A DNA stretch of 64,000 nt from Cycas panzhihuaensis (Eukaryota > Cycadophyta), in contig CM041465.1 in NCBI GenBank assembly GCA_023213395.1, positions 125,433,741 through 125,497,740 on the forward strand, in the 5' to 3' direction. The notes under the pieces were generated by a model. It did no database searches and was not told the origin of the DNA. It saw only the letters and a program-made list of their open reading frames with translations. The position numbers and the translations under genes were made by a program. Positions 38,480 through 48,995 of the stretch are shown one piece after another (positions within the stretch are counted from its first letter, which is position 1; each line of letters opens with the position of its first letter).

Positions 38480-39467
38480 CCTCATCTGCAAACTGATTGA
38501 AGTGGCGTTGATTGCCACCTCTAGAACCCCTCCTTCCTCTTTGACCTCCTCGATAGGCACCTCGATTTAGTCGAGGGGGTTGTCGCTGCTGTTGTTGCTA
38601 GAATCTTTGTTGGAATTGTTGTCGTGGCTGTTGTTGTCTCTAACGTGGCTGATGTTGCTGTTGTCGTAGATCTGCTTGCTTCTTCCTACAATTAGGTACT
38701 ATGTGGCCAGCTTTGCCATAATAATGACAAACAACATTGGTCTTTGAGGAACCAATGTTCATGTTTCCAAACTGCTTTGAAGGTGCAGGTTTGGGATTCT
38801 GCTTGGCCTTTGATTTGGCCGTGAATGCACCTAATGTAGATGGTTCGTCCTCATTATCCTTGGTGTAAATTTGCTCCTCTTGAGGCAACAAGCTTTCAAG
38901 TTCATTAAATGACATTCGTTTTAGTGAGCCATCTCGTGTAGCGGAAGAAATAAAGTCATTGTAGTCCTTAGGCAAAGCTTTGGTAATTGATATTATAAGC
39001 TCATCTCTAGTGGCAGGACTACCTGATGTATTCAATTCATTACATACCTCCTTGATGGAGGAAAGGAAAGACAACATAGGCTTAACAAATTTTACAGAAT
39101 ACAACTTGGCTTTTACCATCAATATGCGAGCTTCATCTCGCCTTTCATACAAAGAGGACAAAATGTCCCATGCTTCCTTGGAAGTTTTTGCACACACTAT
39201 ATTTTGATCTACATGAACATCAACAATCATATGTCGGAATGCTAAAACGATTTCATCTTTGGCTTCCTAAGTAGCAACAAAAGCATCATCAAGTTGAACA
39301 GTTACATCACCATTGATAAGAGGTACAGGTTGGGGTATCCTTCCAGAAACATAACCCCAGAATTCATTCATTATCAAAAGATTTTGAGTGATCCTTTTCC
39401 ATTCTTGATAGTTGTCTTGTCCTGTTAATATGATGGTGCATGCATTAAGCATATTAATTGCAGTCAT
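38480..39467 (-). pseudogene. Copia-5 gag
   Basis: Starts MTAINMLNACTIILTGQ at 39467. A stop after VAT (39267) is followed by 196 open residues (38640-39230) with KEAWDILSSLYERRDEARIL and the knuckle VCHYYGKAGHIVPNC, whose second Cys is Tyr. The Gln/Arg/Gly tail follows in broken frame. Confidence 0.88.
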
Positions 39468-39469
39468 GT

Positions 39470-41450
39470 TAAACTTGTAAGGCTTGAAGCTAGCAAATAA
39501 CTTAGAGACTCAAAGCTTTGGTCGTTTAAGTTCCACCTTCTAACAAAACCAACAGTTCTGATCTTACTAGAAGATCCAACAACTGAATGGAATGATGAGG
39601 GGTGGAGGACTAGGCTATGGAGTTGGTCCAACTCTAATCTATAGAGGAGATCCAACAATTGGCTAAGTTAAATCTAGAACAAGGCAGGTAGGGTTGATCT
39701 GCATGGACATACCATGCTTTCCCTAGGATTCACATTTCAATAACACCCTTTTTCGAACCTCCTTTCCTCAAGCAACCTTAATTGTCGCAATCGACTGCAT
39801 ACGGTTGGTCCCCTAGGGAATGCACCAAGCTTAAGGTTATTTCAGAGGCAAAGTTTGAACCGTTTTCGGGCCTCTCCAATAAGATTTTTAAGGTCACTTT
39901 TTAGAAGGTTAAAGTGGACTTAGGATTTATTTTACTTAGATGATGTACTTATGAAAAGTGTTTGATTAAGCTTACGATGAAAGAGGCTTCAAAAGAAGCA
40001 ATCTAGTACATCAAATGAACACTTAAAAGTGTTGTTACAATGAGCACTTAATGAAGTGAGAGTACTATGCAAATCCAAGTAAAAAAAAAGAAAGTTGGAG
40101 TGCAATGAGTTTTGAAAGAACAAGTACTTGAAATAATGCTAAGTACTCAATGAAGCAAAGTAAAACCTTGTGATGAAAGTACAAGTGGGTTCCTTTTAAT
40201 GCTCAAGAGTGAAGAGAGAAAGACCACTTGCCAAATAAAGATACCAAGCACCAAGTGTTGGGACTTTAAATTAGTTCCAATGATCAATAAATGAAGTGAT
40301 TTTATTAAAAAAAATGTTTCTTGAGCCCTTTTTTGTGACTAAGGGCAATAGGTCACCATGCAAGGTGCCTTGAAAGGAGTGTTGAAATAGTGATGAATAT
40401 CACTTTTGACAAAGTATCAACACTTGAAATCACTTTCAACAAAACTTTTTAACACTTATAAACATGAAATAAGTGTAAAATAAAGCTTGAAATGCCTAAA
40501 AACAAAGGCCAAAATTCAATTTTTTTTTTTTTTGCAACTTTGAGCAATAAGGACACCACGCAGGGAGCCTTTGAAAGTGCTTTAAAACAAATATTTATAA
40601 TGTCCAAAGATGAGTGACTTGTTAAGCTAAAGTGATTTTAATCAAATCACTTGTTACACCAAAGTTTTTAATCCTCAAAAGATGAAAAAAGGTTGTTTTT
40701 TCCTTAACAAATATTAAGCCAAAAAATTAAAAAAAAAAGACAAAGTGATGGCTTAAAAAAAGAAAAAAAAGACATTAACTTCAAGTGCAGATCACTTGGA
40801 AAGCTGAAATCGATCCCTAAATCACAGCGTTAAGGTTGATGAAATCACTTGACTAAAAAACACTTAAGAAAATATTGATTTTGACTTGAAGAAAAGTGAT
40901 TTTTAGTAATTTAGAAGTATGACTAAGTATAAACTTTAGAAAAAAACAATAAAGTTTATCAATGAAAGAATATTCTTTGGAATTTTCTTAATGTCATAGA
41001 CTAAAGTTAAGAGGATAAAGAGGATAAAGTTTGTTTTGAAAAATTTTTGAAGAAATGAAATTCGAAAAACGAACGGCAGCACGGACGGCTCCCATGAACA
41101 CTCAGGGGGATAAATCTCTGTGAATACTTAGCGGATTGAGATGAAACTTCAGGAGCAGGGTCATACACCTTAGACGAAGGTCTCACGTAAATTTCAGCTC
41201 ATTCTAACGTGTGTGGTGAAAGAACAAACCCTTTCAAGTGTTGGTTGGGCGCATGGTGAAGAGAGCAAAACAACGGCTACCGTGCACAGTTAGGGTGACA
41301 TTCGGTCACCGTACAGTCTCCATGGGACCCGCAAAGAGTAGGGACGTCCTTCCAAAGGTTGCTAATCGCAATACTCACCCTTCATAAGTGTTTTGGAGCT
41401 CTATCTGGGGTTTGAGAAGCTATCCAGTTCTCAGAGTAAGCCGTGCACCA
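39470..41450 (-). other. Leader of Copia-5, truncated
   Basis: About 2 kb matching the Copia-1 leader in order, including the CACCATGCAAGGTGCCTT word near 40352 and the ACGGCAGCACGGACGG region at 41070. It breaks off at about 41450 in front of Copia-6. Confidence 0.75.
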
Positions 41451-41459
41451 ACTAAGGAG

Positions 41460-42387
41460 CTTTCAGAAGCTGAGGGGCAGCTAAGTGTGGTCTAGACACT
41501 GCCCAAGAGGACTGCAAACACAAGATTGAACAGATGGAAGATAGAATCGTGTTGTTGCAATCACAATATGTAAAGAACTTACTGGAGAGATTTGGAATGC
41601 AGCATTGCAAACCTGTTGCAACACCATGTGTAAAAGGCACAAGATTGCAGAAGGACATGGCCCAACCTTCTGTAGATGGCACTAAGTATCGCCAGTTGGT
41701 AAGGAGTCTTATATATTTGACTCATACCAGGCCAGATATTGCCTATGTTGTTGGATTAGTTTCCTGCTACATGCAGAATCCTCAGGAGCCTCATTTGGTG
41801 GCAGCAAAGTGAATTCTGAAATATTTGAAGGGGACAATCAATCTTGGTCTTGAATACCGCAGAGGTGAGAAGATCAGGTTGCATGGCTACACGGATGCTA
41901 ATTGGGGAGGAGATTCCGACGATCGGAAATCCACTGTTGGATACCTGTTTAGTATTGGCAATGGATTTGCTTCGTGGTAGTCGAAGAAGTAGCAGACAAT
42001 GGCACTATCCTCTACAGAAGCAGAATATCAAGACTCAGTGCTGGTGCGAAAGAAGCAGTATGGTTGCAATGTCTCTTTGAATTTCTTGGTGTTTCCAATG
42101 GGCATATGATTCTCTTTGTTGATAATCAGAATACCATTCGCCTGTTGAAGAATCCAAAGTTTCATGCATGTACAAAGCATATCGAGATTCAGCACCATTA
42201 CATTCGTGAACAGATCAAATCAAGGAAGCTGCAGGTCGACTATTGTCCGAGTGAATTACAGCTTGCAGACGTGTTCACCAAGCCACTCACTGAAGATCAA
42301 TTCACGAAGATGCGTACTAGATTAGGACTCACTGATGTTATCCTTGAGGGGGAATGTATCGACAAGGATAAAAAAGCTGCAGGATAG
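41460..42387 (+). pseudogene. Copia-6 RT C-terminus and RNase H
   Basis: RIVLLQSQYVKNLLERFGMQ, YRQLVRSLIYLTHTRPDIAY, LKYLKGTINLGLEYRRGEKI, YTDANWGGDSDDRKSTVGYL, SSTEAEYQ, DNQNTIRLLKNPKFHACTKH and ADVFTKPLTEDQFTKMR. These give the end of RT and nearly all of RNase H, with stops at 41810 and 41978 and one frameshift at about 42030. The first recognisable residues, a degenerate GAAK block, fall at about 41470. Confidence 0.87.
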
Positions 42388-42441
42388 TCTCAGCCTTCGT
42401 GATAGCTCAACTGCCGCACGTTGTAGGTTCCCCATATTCAC

Positions 42442-42453
42442 ATTAAGGGGGGA
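42442..42453 (+). other. Polypurine tract of Copia-6
   Basis: ATTAAGGGGGGA before TGTTAACGTGG of the LTR. Confidence 0.83.
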
Positions 42454-42815
42454 TGTTAACGTGGCAGTTAATTATTAAGCCACTTAGTTAATGATTAATG
42501 TGGTTTAATTAAGTGAAAGGGTGCGAAGTTAAAAGGTGCGATTTATTCGAAGGGTCACAACCCTAATCGGGTGACACCTCTTGGAGAGTATAAAAGCCTT
42601 GAGGCCTTCTATATTCATCATTCAAGTTCATTGTGTAATAATCAAGCAATCCATCAAGGATCCTCTTTGTGGTAGGTTTTTTCCCGAAAGGGTTTCCCAT
42701 GTAAATACCTGTATACTGTGCATCTATTTTCTGTGTTTTCTATTTGTTGCTTACTGTGTATGGTTAAAGTTCCTGCGTACGGGAACATTTGTGTATGATT
42801 TCATGTTCCCGAACA
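42454..42815 (+). repeat. 3' LTR of Copia-6
   Basis: TGTTAACG...CCCGAACA, 362 bp. TATAAAAG at 42589-42596 is a good promoter TATA box. The end is set by the CA of CGAACA, where copia gag sequence in the other orientation begins. Confidence 0.78.
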
Positions 42816-43078
42816 ACAAGCATCACATCAATGGCTACTCTATTCTTCTTCTTAAAATTTTCCTCCCCTTCTTCATTGGTTGATGCAGAATCAACAAGAA
42901 TAATTTTCCATAGCCCATTAAACATAAATATACATTCCATTTTGATTTTCCAAATTTGAAAATTAGTTCTAATATATTTGGGCAAGGCTATGTTACTATC
43001 TGTTATCAAAAATTCATTCTTCTCTGATACAAAAACAATGGCATCACTTAACTCCATGTCTCTGAAATACGGATCCAA
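42816..43078 (-). pseudogene. Copia-10 gag N-terminus
   Basis: The minus strand reads MDPYFRDMELSDAIVFVSEK, then NFQIWKIKMECIFMFNGLWK and KKKNRVAIDVM, the W-K-ME...LW pattern of copia gag. It is cut at 42815 by the Copia-6 LTR. No zinc knuckle remains in the window. Confidence 0.6.
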
Positions 43079-43079
43079 C

Positions 43080-44917
43080 GCCTCAGACTATTTAGAAAAT
43101 GGGTACCTGGATGCAAAGATGTGAAGCAAATTATACAAGTACCTCCTTTTAAGACCAAAACTGACAAGATTAAGAAATAATCCCCTTTAATATATTAGCA
43201 ATAGGTCATATTAACAGTGCATGTGACCAAGGGCTTAATCGCTAGGGGCTAGCCAATCTCAATTTAATTTTGTTCCAATTTTGCTCATGCAAATGTAATA
43301 AAATCTGCTCTAATAATTTTTTGAATCCGCAGATTCCAAACAGAGGTCAAATATAATTAAATTTCCTTTGTAGTTTTGAGAAATATGAACCCTAACAGGA
43401 TCATTTTACCTGCATTAGTCTTCTTTAATTTCTCTTCCTCATGATCTAATCTTGGGTGGTCTTCTTCAATTTCTCTTCCTCACGACCGAATCTTGGGCAG
43501 TCTTCTTCAAATTTTCTTCCCCAATTTCTCTGCTTTAGGAGGAGGCCGACGTGTTACCAGACCTCATCGATCTTTGGTGGAACCTAACCAGAAAACGCAG
43601 TGTACTTTGGACGTGGAATTTCATAATATTGGTAACAAGCAGCAGTTGGAGAACAAAATACTTCCTTCAACTCTGTCAACCACTATTCACAGTGAATATC
43701 TCAAAAAATTTCTGTAGTAGCGTACAGTTGCGAATGAGTGATTCCCCTATTTGGATGCCTATGCTTCCTCTATGGTAGCTCATAACAGTCACGACTATGA
43801 TGCTTTCATCATTGCAAATGAAACAAGGGTTTGCAGAGGTAGCATCGACAACCAGGTCACCATTTAGTCCTTTACCAAACCTAAGGCTTTGCACTAAAAA
43901 TGAATTCCTTTGGGAAGATTATTAGAGGCACAAAATCCAAGATGACTTACTCTTAGAGTTTATTGCAAGGTTTTATTTCATGTTGTGGGTTGACGACTTA
44001 CTTTGTGCAACAGTTTGCCTACGGTAGCAGAAGACTATTGTGCAGCCATATGACATAGTGGTCGTATCAGTGGACACACTACACTATCCTTTTTTTGGTT
44101 GGAAGCATGGCTACAATGAACTTATACTCAAAGTGCTTCAGAGAACTTAATCTGGTGAGCTCCATTTCTCCCAAGTCAAGAGCTAAGATGTCTCATGTCA
44201 ACAAGTTCAATTGTCATTTCCTTCAGTTTCACCAATAGTCCCAGTCCAGACCACTGATGGTGCAGGCACTTCTATCTCAAGTGTAGAACCAGAACTTCAG
44301 CGTCCCTCGCATCGAACTAACTGATATTTCTCTTGCAACAAGCGTGTTGAAACGTCTTACAGATTTCAAGTGGCCACACCTTCGGTCCCCAGCACAGGTA
44401 TTCAAACAAGCACAATTGCATAGGAGTTTGAAAAGGCGGCTACTTTCTCCCTCTTTTGGAGAGTTTTATAATTGCCTAACACAGTGGTCTCCTCAACAAC
44501 TAGGGTGTCACAGATTTTATTCAAGAAGAAAAAATTCCTCAACAATTTTCATCACAAAACCCTTAAATGCACACAACACTTCACTTGGTTCTCAACAGAA
44601 AATATATCATCGCTAATTTCTTCATAGAAGAAAGATTGACCAGTAATATCTTCATATGTCACAGTTTCAATATCATCAACCAAAGACTTCACGAAGCCCT
44701 GCTTCACAATCTTTTCTTTATAGCAAAATAAGGGAACAGAATTAGTAGGAACAAATTCTATCTCGAATTACCACTTTGCACACCTTGCAACAGTGATGGT
44801 CTTGGGACTTCACCTTCCCAACTCAGATCCTCAATCCGACAACCAACTTAACGGAGCCACCTCCTCCCTTATCAAAACTTGGCGAATTTGCACAACAACA
44901 GCCTTAACATGCAACCT
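43080..44917. other. Non-coding interval inside Copia-10
   Basis: No domain could be read on either strand. It contains a degenerate tandem repeat of about 41 bp at 43420-43520 (unit starting GTCTTCTTYAATTTCTCTTCC). Frames such as 43493-43717 and 44344-44616 have no recognisable content. Confidence 0.45.
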
Positions 44918-44929
44918 GCTCTGATACCA
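44918..44929 (-). other. Primer binding site of Copia-10
   Basis: A perfect minus-strand TGGTATCAGAGC directly adjoining the LTR. Confidence 0.88.
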
Positions 44930-45329
44930 TGTTAAACTTTCAACATGGAAGACATTCAACATCAACACCAATCAACAAGATCAATGAACAACAAAAGGAA
45001 ACTATATTAATACAGATCAAAGATGATTAAATCAAGATGCTACTGCACCACAGACTCCACATGAGTCTCCATGATGACTTGATATCTCTACTCTACCTTG
45101 CCCGCCTATTTATACATCATAGGTGGGAAAACATAAGTGAGGTGGGTTACATGTGGGACAAATGACCGTTAACCTACCCAATGACTCTTCACCTACTAAC
45201 TGACTAATGACCTTTCAACTTTTTAACAATATTATAATATGTGACTCTTAGACCCTAACTTAGGACTATAACATTATTGACCCTAAGGCACAACTTATAT
45301 CTCAATACATTAAACATTATCTTCTAACA
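44930..45329 (-). repeat. 5' LTR of Copia-10
   Basis: 400 bp, TGTTAGAAGATAATG...AGTTTAACA on the minus strand, ending at the primer binding site. The TG...CA ends and the perfect primer site define it, although the partner LTR is not in the window. Confidence 0.8.
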
Positions 45330-45437
45330 TTTTAAGGGTTTACTTTGCTATTACAAGCTTTCCAATAATATTAAAAAATAGGGTTAAATGCCAATTTATA
45401 TTTAGAAGTTCTATATACCACAAGTTATAGAAGATTA

Positions 45438-45521
45438 TAGGATCAGGATGCGCCGCATCACATACCCCTCATCTATCCTCATTACATATATATATATACA
45501 TCGAACCGTTGTTATGTCATT
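45438..45521 (-). repeat. 84-bp inverted copy of an El-11 LTR segment
   Basis: Exactly the reverse complement of 46495-46578 in the El-11 5' LTR, with no mismatch over 84 bases including the (TA) run. Similarity stops sharply at both ends. The two copies are 973 bp apart. Confidence 0.9.
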
Positions 45522-45529
45522 CTAACTTG

Positions 45530-46429
45530 CCCAAATAATTCATGCTTTGAAGAAGTATGTGCTACTTCCACTATTGTTTTAACACAAGAAGACCATGGAC
45601 GTTATTATAGAGCTAGTAGCCCAAAATTTGGGCAAAGTTGAGATTTCTACGAATCTCATCTAGAGATTGACAAGATTACCTTATGGATGGTAGGTCACAT
45701 CCATATAGTTGTACAAAATGGCAACACATCACTAGTTGTTAATAGTTTATTATGTGATAATGACAAATCATTATGAAATGTCAAAGAATACTATAAAAGG
45801 TTGCACCTTTTATATAGAGAGCACAAATCTAGGGTGCAAATAGGTCATTTCTCACCCTGTTTCAGTGTAAGAAGGATCTAATCAAGCATACCTAGAACAA
45901 ACAAAACTCCAAGCTTTATACTATGATCATTGTTTAATGAATATCAAATTATAAGGAATAATGTGTGTAATGTTGTGAATGTGTGTATGCTTGCTTGAAT
46001 CTTTCTATATACATCATGTGTATGAAAAGAAACATGCAATAGTGAAGACATTAAAGACACAAGCCATGGAATTATGAGGAGACCAAGGCCAAATTGAAGA
46101 CAACATGTGATAGTGAACAAACAGGCAACCTTGGGATAGTTAGCGTGAAGCTCCACCGTCAACAATTACATAGTAAAAATAGAAACCAAATTACTATTAA
46201 GGGCAAACATACCTTTATTATTACATATTGAATATGATGGAATCTTCTTTCCATGTTTATGCTAACAACAAAAGGAATAAGCCATCCTTCAAGCACACTT
46301 TTAGGCTACTAAATGAAGCAAAATGGCAAACGAGACAATGGACTACTTCATCCACATTCATCACAATAAAGCATTAAGCTTCTAGATGAAGGCAATATAA
46401 ATGGGAAGGTCCCCACTCATGATGTGATT
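45530..46429. other. No gene seen between the inverted repeat and El-11
   Basis: AT-rich sequence with no protein domain on either strand. A TATAAAA at about 45793 followed by a CACCTTTTATATAGAGAGC stretch could be an LTR remnant, but it has no partner. Confidence 0.4.
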
Positions 46430-46434
46430 ACCTT
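46430..46434. repeat. Target-site duplication ACCTT, left (El-11)
   Basis: ACCTT, repeated exactly at 48991-48995. Confidence 0.9.
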
Positions 46435-46807
46435 TGTTAGGTACCATTTTATTAATTACGTCATCAAAAAGAAATAAGCTCAAGGTAGTTACTAAATGAC
46501 ATAACAACGGTTCGATGTATATATATATATGTAATGAGGATAGATGAGGGGTATGTGATGCGGCGCATCCTGATCCTAGTGGATGGTTTTGGTTTGGCTT
46601 GCCATGATTACATCCAACTTCTGTACATTCAATTTTGATATAATATAATTGATATTGTGTACATTCGATGATGTTGTACTTTTGAACACTGTTTATATGT
46701 TGATGTTGTTCATATATTGTACCATTTATATTGTTCATATTGTGTTGATCGTGTTGCAATACTATCTAATCTCTTCCTAGGTGAACCGTGTAATTCTACA
46801 GTTGACA
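46435..46807 (+). repeat. 5' LTR of El-11
   Basis: TGTTAGGTACC...GTTGACA, 373 bp. It contains a (TA) run and the small palindrome GATGCGGCGCATC. Confidence 0.9.
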
Positions 46808-46809
46808 TC

Positions 46810-46827
46810 TGGCACCGTTGCTAGGGA
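46810..46827 (+). other. Primer binding site of El-11
   Basis: TGGCACCGTTGCTAGGGA, two bases from the LTR, resembles the TGGCGCCGTTGCCGGGGA site of plant Tat/Athila-type gypsy elements with CpG decay. It is unlike the Met-type sites elsewhere in the window. Confidence 0.75.
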
Positions 46828-47093
46828 GCCAATAATTTAACAAAGAGGAGTCAGTGAAGGTTTTTGTAGTTCAATAAGAGGAGCCAGTTGTGCAGCCAGT
46901 CGAAGAATCAGAAGTCTAGGTCAATCAGAATATAAACGAAGGAGCGAGGGGAAAAGACAACAATTATACGATGTCTTGATTCGCTAGATTTACCCAAACT
47001 ACTCTACCATTTGCAACAGAATCATCACAGAAGATGACCAAGGAGGAAATAGATGTGGAGTTGCCATTTGAGATTGAGGGACATTAGATCAGA

Positions 47094-47580
47094 TGACAGA
47101 TATTGGATTCACCAGTATTGCACAAGTGGGTAGAATTGGCAACTGAAGATCGTAACACCTTATTAAAGGCACACTTAACAAGTGCGATGATTATTCAAGC
47201 TGCCAATTCTACCCAATTCCAGGTTTTTAGGAGAACAGCGTTGCAATGCACTACCATGGTGGATTGCTCCTTATCTTCAAGGAATCATGAAAGGCACAGT
47301 TTATAGCTGGTCAGCTTTCATCTCGGAAAAGATGAAAACATCACTCCATCAGCTTATTGCAGAGTCGCAATGTAGTTTTAATTTTACTATGTACTTGTTA
47401 AGGCTATGCTATGAGAAATTTCATCTAACAAGATTAGTAGGAAGCCCAACAATCTTGTTGCTTTCTGCATTTCATAGACTCATCTACGCCAAAGAAGATT
47501 TGGCTCAAAGTTTTAAAGGAAAGCAGAATGGAGCAAACAAAGAAACGCAAAGTAGTCATGGTACATGGGACAGATGAATC
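47094..47580 (+). pseudogene. El-11 interior frame, gag-like
   Basis: Frames 47103-47306 and 47287-47577 read MDSPVLHKWVELATEDRNTL and NGANKETQSSHGTW among others. There is no motif I can name. Position right after the leader suggests a reduced gag, but this is inference. Confidence 0.4.
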
Positions 47581-47639
47581 TTCATTAGATCCGATGACTC
47601 AAACGAAGACTATATCACACATTATTCCGATCTTAGTTC

Positions 47640-48376
47640 AAGTGGGGAGGAGGATAAGGAAGTAGAAGGAGGCAATGAACCTCTGATAGATGATGCCCTC
47701 GTTGCACCATACTTGAATATTCCAACAACCCCCTACAGTTGACAGTGAAGTTGCAAGATATGAATTAATGGGAGCACTAGGAGATAATCCGTTTAGAAAG
47801 GAGACGGAACCAGAGCTAGAACCAGAAAAGGGACAGAATACAACAATTCCCATTAGTCTTCAAACTATGAGAACCCAACACACGCTCGTGACGAATGCAT
47901 ATCGAATAGTGATGGAAGCACAAGGATCATTTATAAAGATAATGGAAGGTAGCTTCTAGAAGATAAATAATTACGACCAGTTACAAAAAGAATTACAGGA
48001 AGCAAAAGAATCATTGAGGAAAACAGAAGAATTGCTACGGAAAAAGGAGAGTGAATGTGGCCAATCATTAAAAATAAATAAAGAAATGTATAATTGAAAA
48101 GTCAGCCACATTCAACGAATTAGTGCACTAGAGGAACACCTTCGACAAAATGAAGAACGATTGGAACAATGGATCAAAGAATTGTCAAATCAGCTTGAAG
48201 AAGAAAAGGCACATCATGAAAGAGATCTTCAATGTGTTGAAGTGGTCAACCGCGAAAACTGGAAATGGCAATGCAAAGCAGGGCTTGACCCCATTTATTC
48301 CAAGGTCTCTTCTTCAGCACTAGTTCAAGCTCCAACTAAAACTCTAGCTCAAGATTCAACTCCAAATCCTACTTAG
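47640..48376 (+). pseudogene. El-11 interior frame with coiled coil
   Basis: The region 47960-48290 encodes, with two stops, QLQKELQEAKESLRKTEELL, SALEEHLRQNEERLEQWIKE and NQLEEEKAHHERDL, a strong Glu/Leu/Lys heptad pattern. Similar coiled coils occur in gag-type proteins of large plant gypsy elements. No catalytic domain follows before the 3' LTR. Confidence 0.5.
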
Positions 48377-48439
48377 GTCATCACAAATCCAGCAACCAAT
48401 TCTGAGCGAGACGCTCAGAACTAAAAGAGGTGCGATAGA

Positions 48440-48522
48440 TGTTAGGTACCATTTTGTTAATTACATCATCAAAAAGAAATTAGTTCAAGGTAGTTACTAA
48501 ACGGCATAACAACGGTTTGATA

Positions 48523-48553
<31 letters not shown>

Positions 48554-48567
48554 GTATATACATACAT

Positions 48568-48600
<33 letters not shown>

Positions 48601-48627
48601 TATATGAGGACAGATGCGGGGTATGTG

Positions 48628-48675
<48 letters not shown>

Positions 48676-48990
48676 CCCTCATCTATCCCCATTGCACACA
48701 CACACACACACACATATATATAATGAGGGCAGATGAGGGGTATGTGATGTGGCGCATCCTGAACCTAGTAGATGGTTCTGATTTGGCTTGGGATGATTAC
48801 ATCCGACTTCTATACATTCAATTTTGATATAATATAATTGTGTACATTCGACGATGTTATGCTTTTGAACATTGTTTATATGTTGATGTTGTTCATATAT
48901 TATACCGTTTATATTGTTCATATTGTGTTGATTGTGTTGCAATACTATCTAATCTCATCTTAGGTGAACCGTGTAATTCTACAATTAACA
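48440..48990 (+). repeat. 3' LTR of El-11 with microsatellite expansion
   Basis: 551 bp, TGTTAGGTACC...ATTAACA. It matches the 5' LTR at both ends but carries about 180 extra bases at 48522-48720: (TC), (TA), (TACA), (CA) and (TA) runs with extra short copies of the neighbouring LTR sequence, the middle one inverted. Confidence 0.9.
48522..48720. repeat. Compound microsatellite in the El-11 3' LTR
   Basis: TC, TA, TACA, CA, TA, CA and TA dinucleotide or tetranucleotide runs in sequence, absent from the 5' LTR. They surround a plus-oriented (48606-48629) and a minus-oriented (48676-48694) copy of a short LTR segment also present at 48721-48749. Confidence 0.92.
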
Positions 48991-48995
48991 ACCTT
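48991..48995. repeat. Target-site duplication ACCTT, right (El-11)
   Basis: Exact match to 46430-46434. Confidence 0.9.

Larger units (their letters stand above)
34727..41450 (-). mobile_element. Copia-5: Ty1/copia element lacking primer site and 5' LTR
   Basis: Minus-strand copy close to Copia-1, with a 3' LTR (34727-35277), polypurine tract, RNase H, RT, integrase, protease, gag and about 2 kb of leader. At about 41450 similarity to the family leader stops and Copia-6 RT sequence begins in the opposite orientation. The last 0.5-0.7 kb and the 5' LTR are missing. Unlike Copia-1 it retains the full integrase and RT region. Confidence 0.9.
41455..42815 (+). mobile_element. Copia-6: 3' fragment of another Ty1/copia element
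   Basis: Plus-strand fragment starting inside RT and ending with a complete 3' LTR (42454-42815). It differs from the other copia families here in protein and LTR. The upstream part is lost at the junction with Copia-5. Beyond its LTR is the gag of Copia-10, so it probably inserted in that element. Confidence 0.85.
42816..45329 (-). mobile_element. Copia-10: 5' part of a copia-like element
   Basis: A 5' LTR (44930-45329) with adjacent primer binding site and a gag start about 1.85 kb downstream, all on the minus strand. Linking the gag to this LTR is inference from order and orientation. The 43080-44917 interval could also contain other unrecognised insertions. Confidence 0.6.
46435..48990 (+). 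mobile_element. El-11: short non-autonomous LTR retrotransposon
   Basis: 2556 bp with LTRs of 373 bp (46435-46807) and 551 bp (48440-48990), a primer binding site at 46810 and perfect ACCTT flanks. The 1.6 kb interior has gag-like and coiled-coil fragments but no protease, integrase or RT, so it must rely on another element. The primer site type points to a Ty3/gypsy (Tat/Athila-like) partner. Confidence 0.88.

Noticed and set aside
48480-48830. Several overlapping frames on both strands in the El-11 3' LTR (Tyr/Ile/His/Thr or Cys/Val repeats)
   Set aside because: They are translations of TA, CA and TACA microsatellites and have no coding character.
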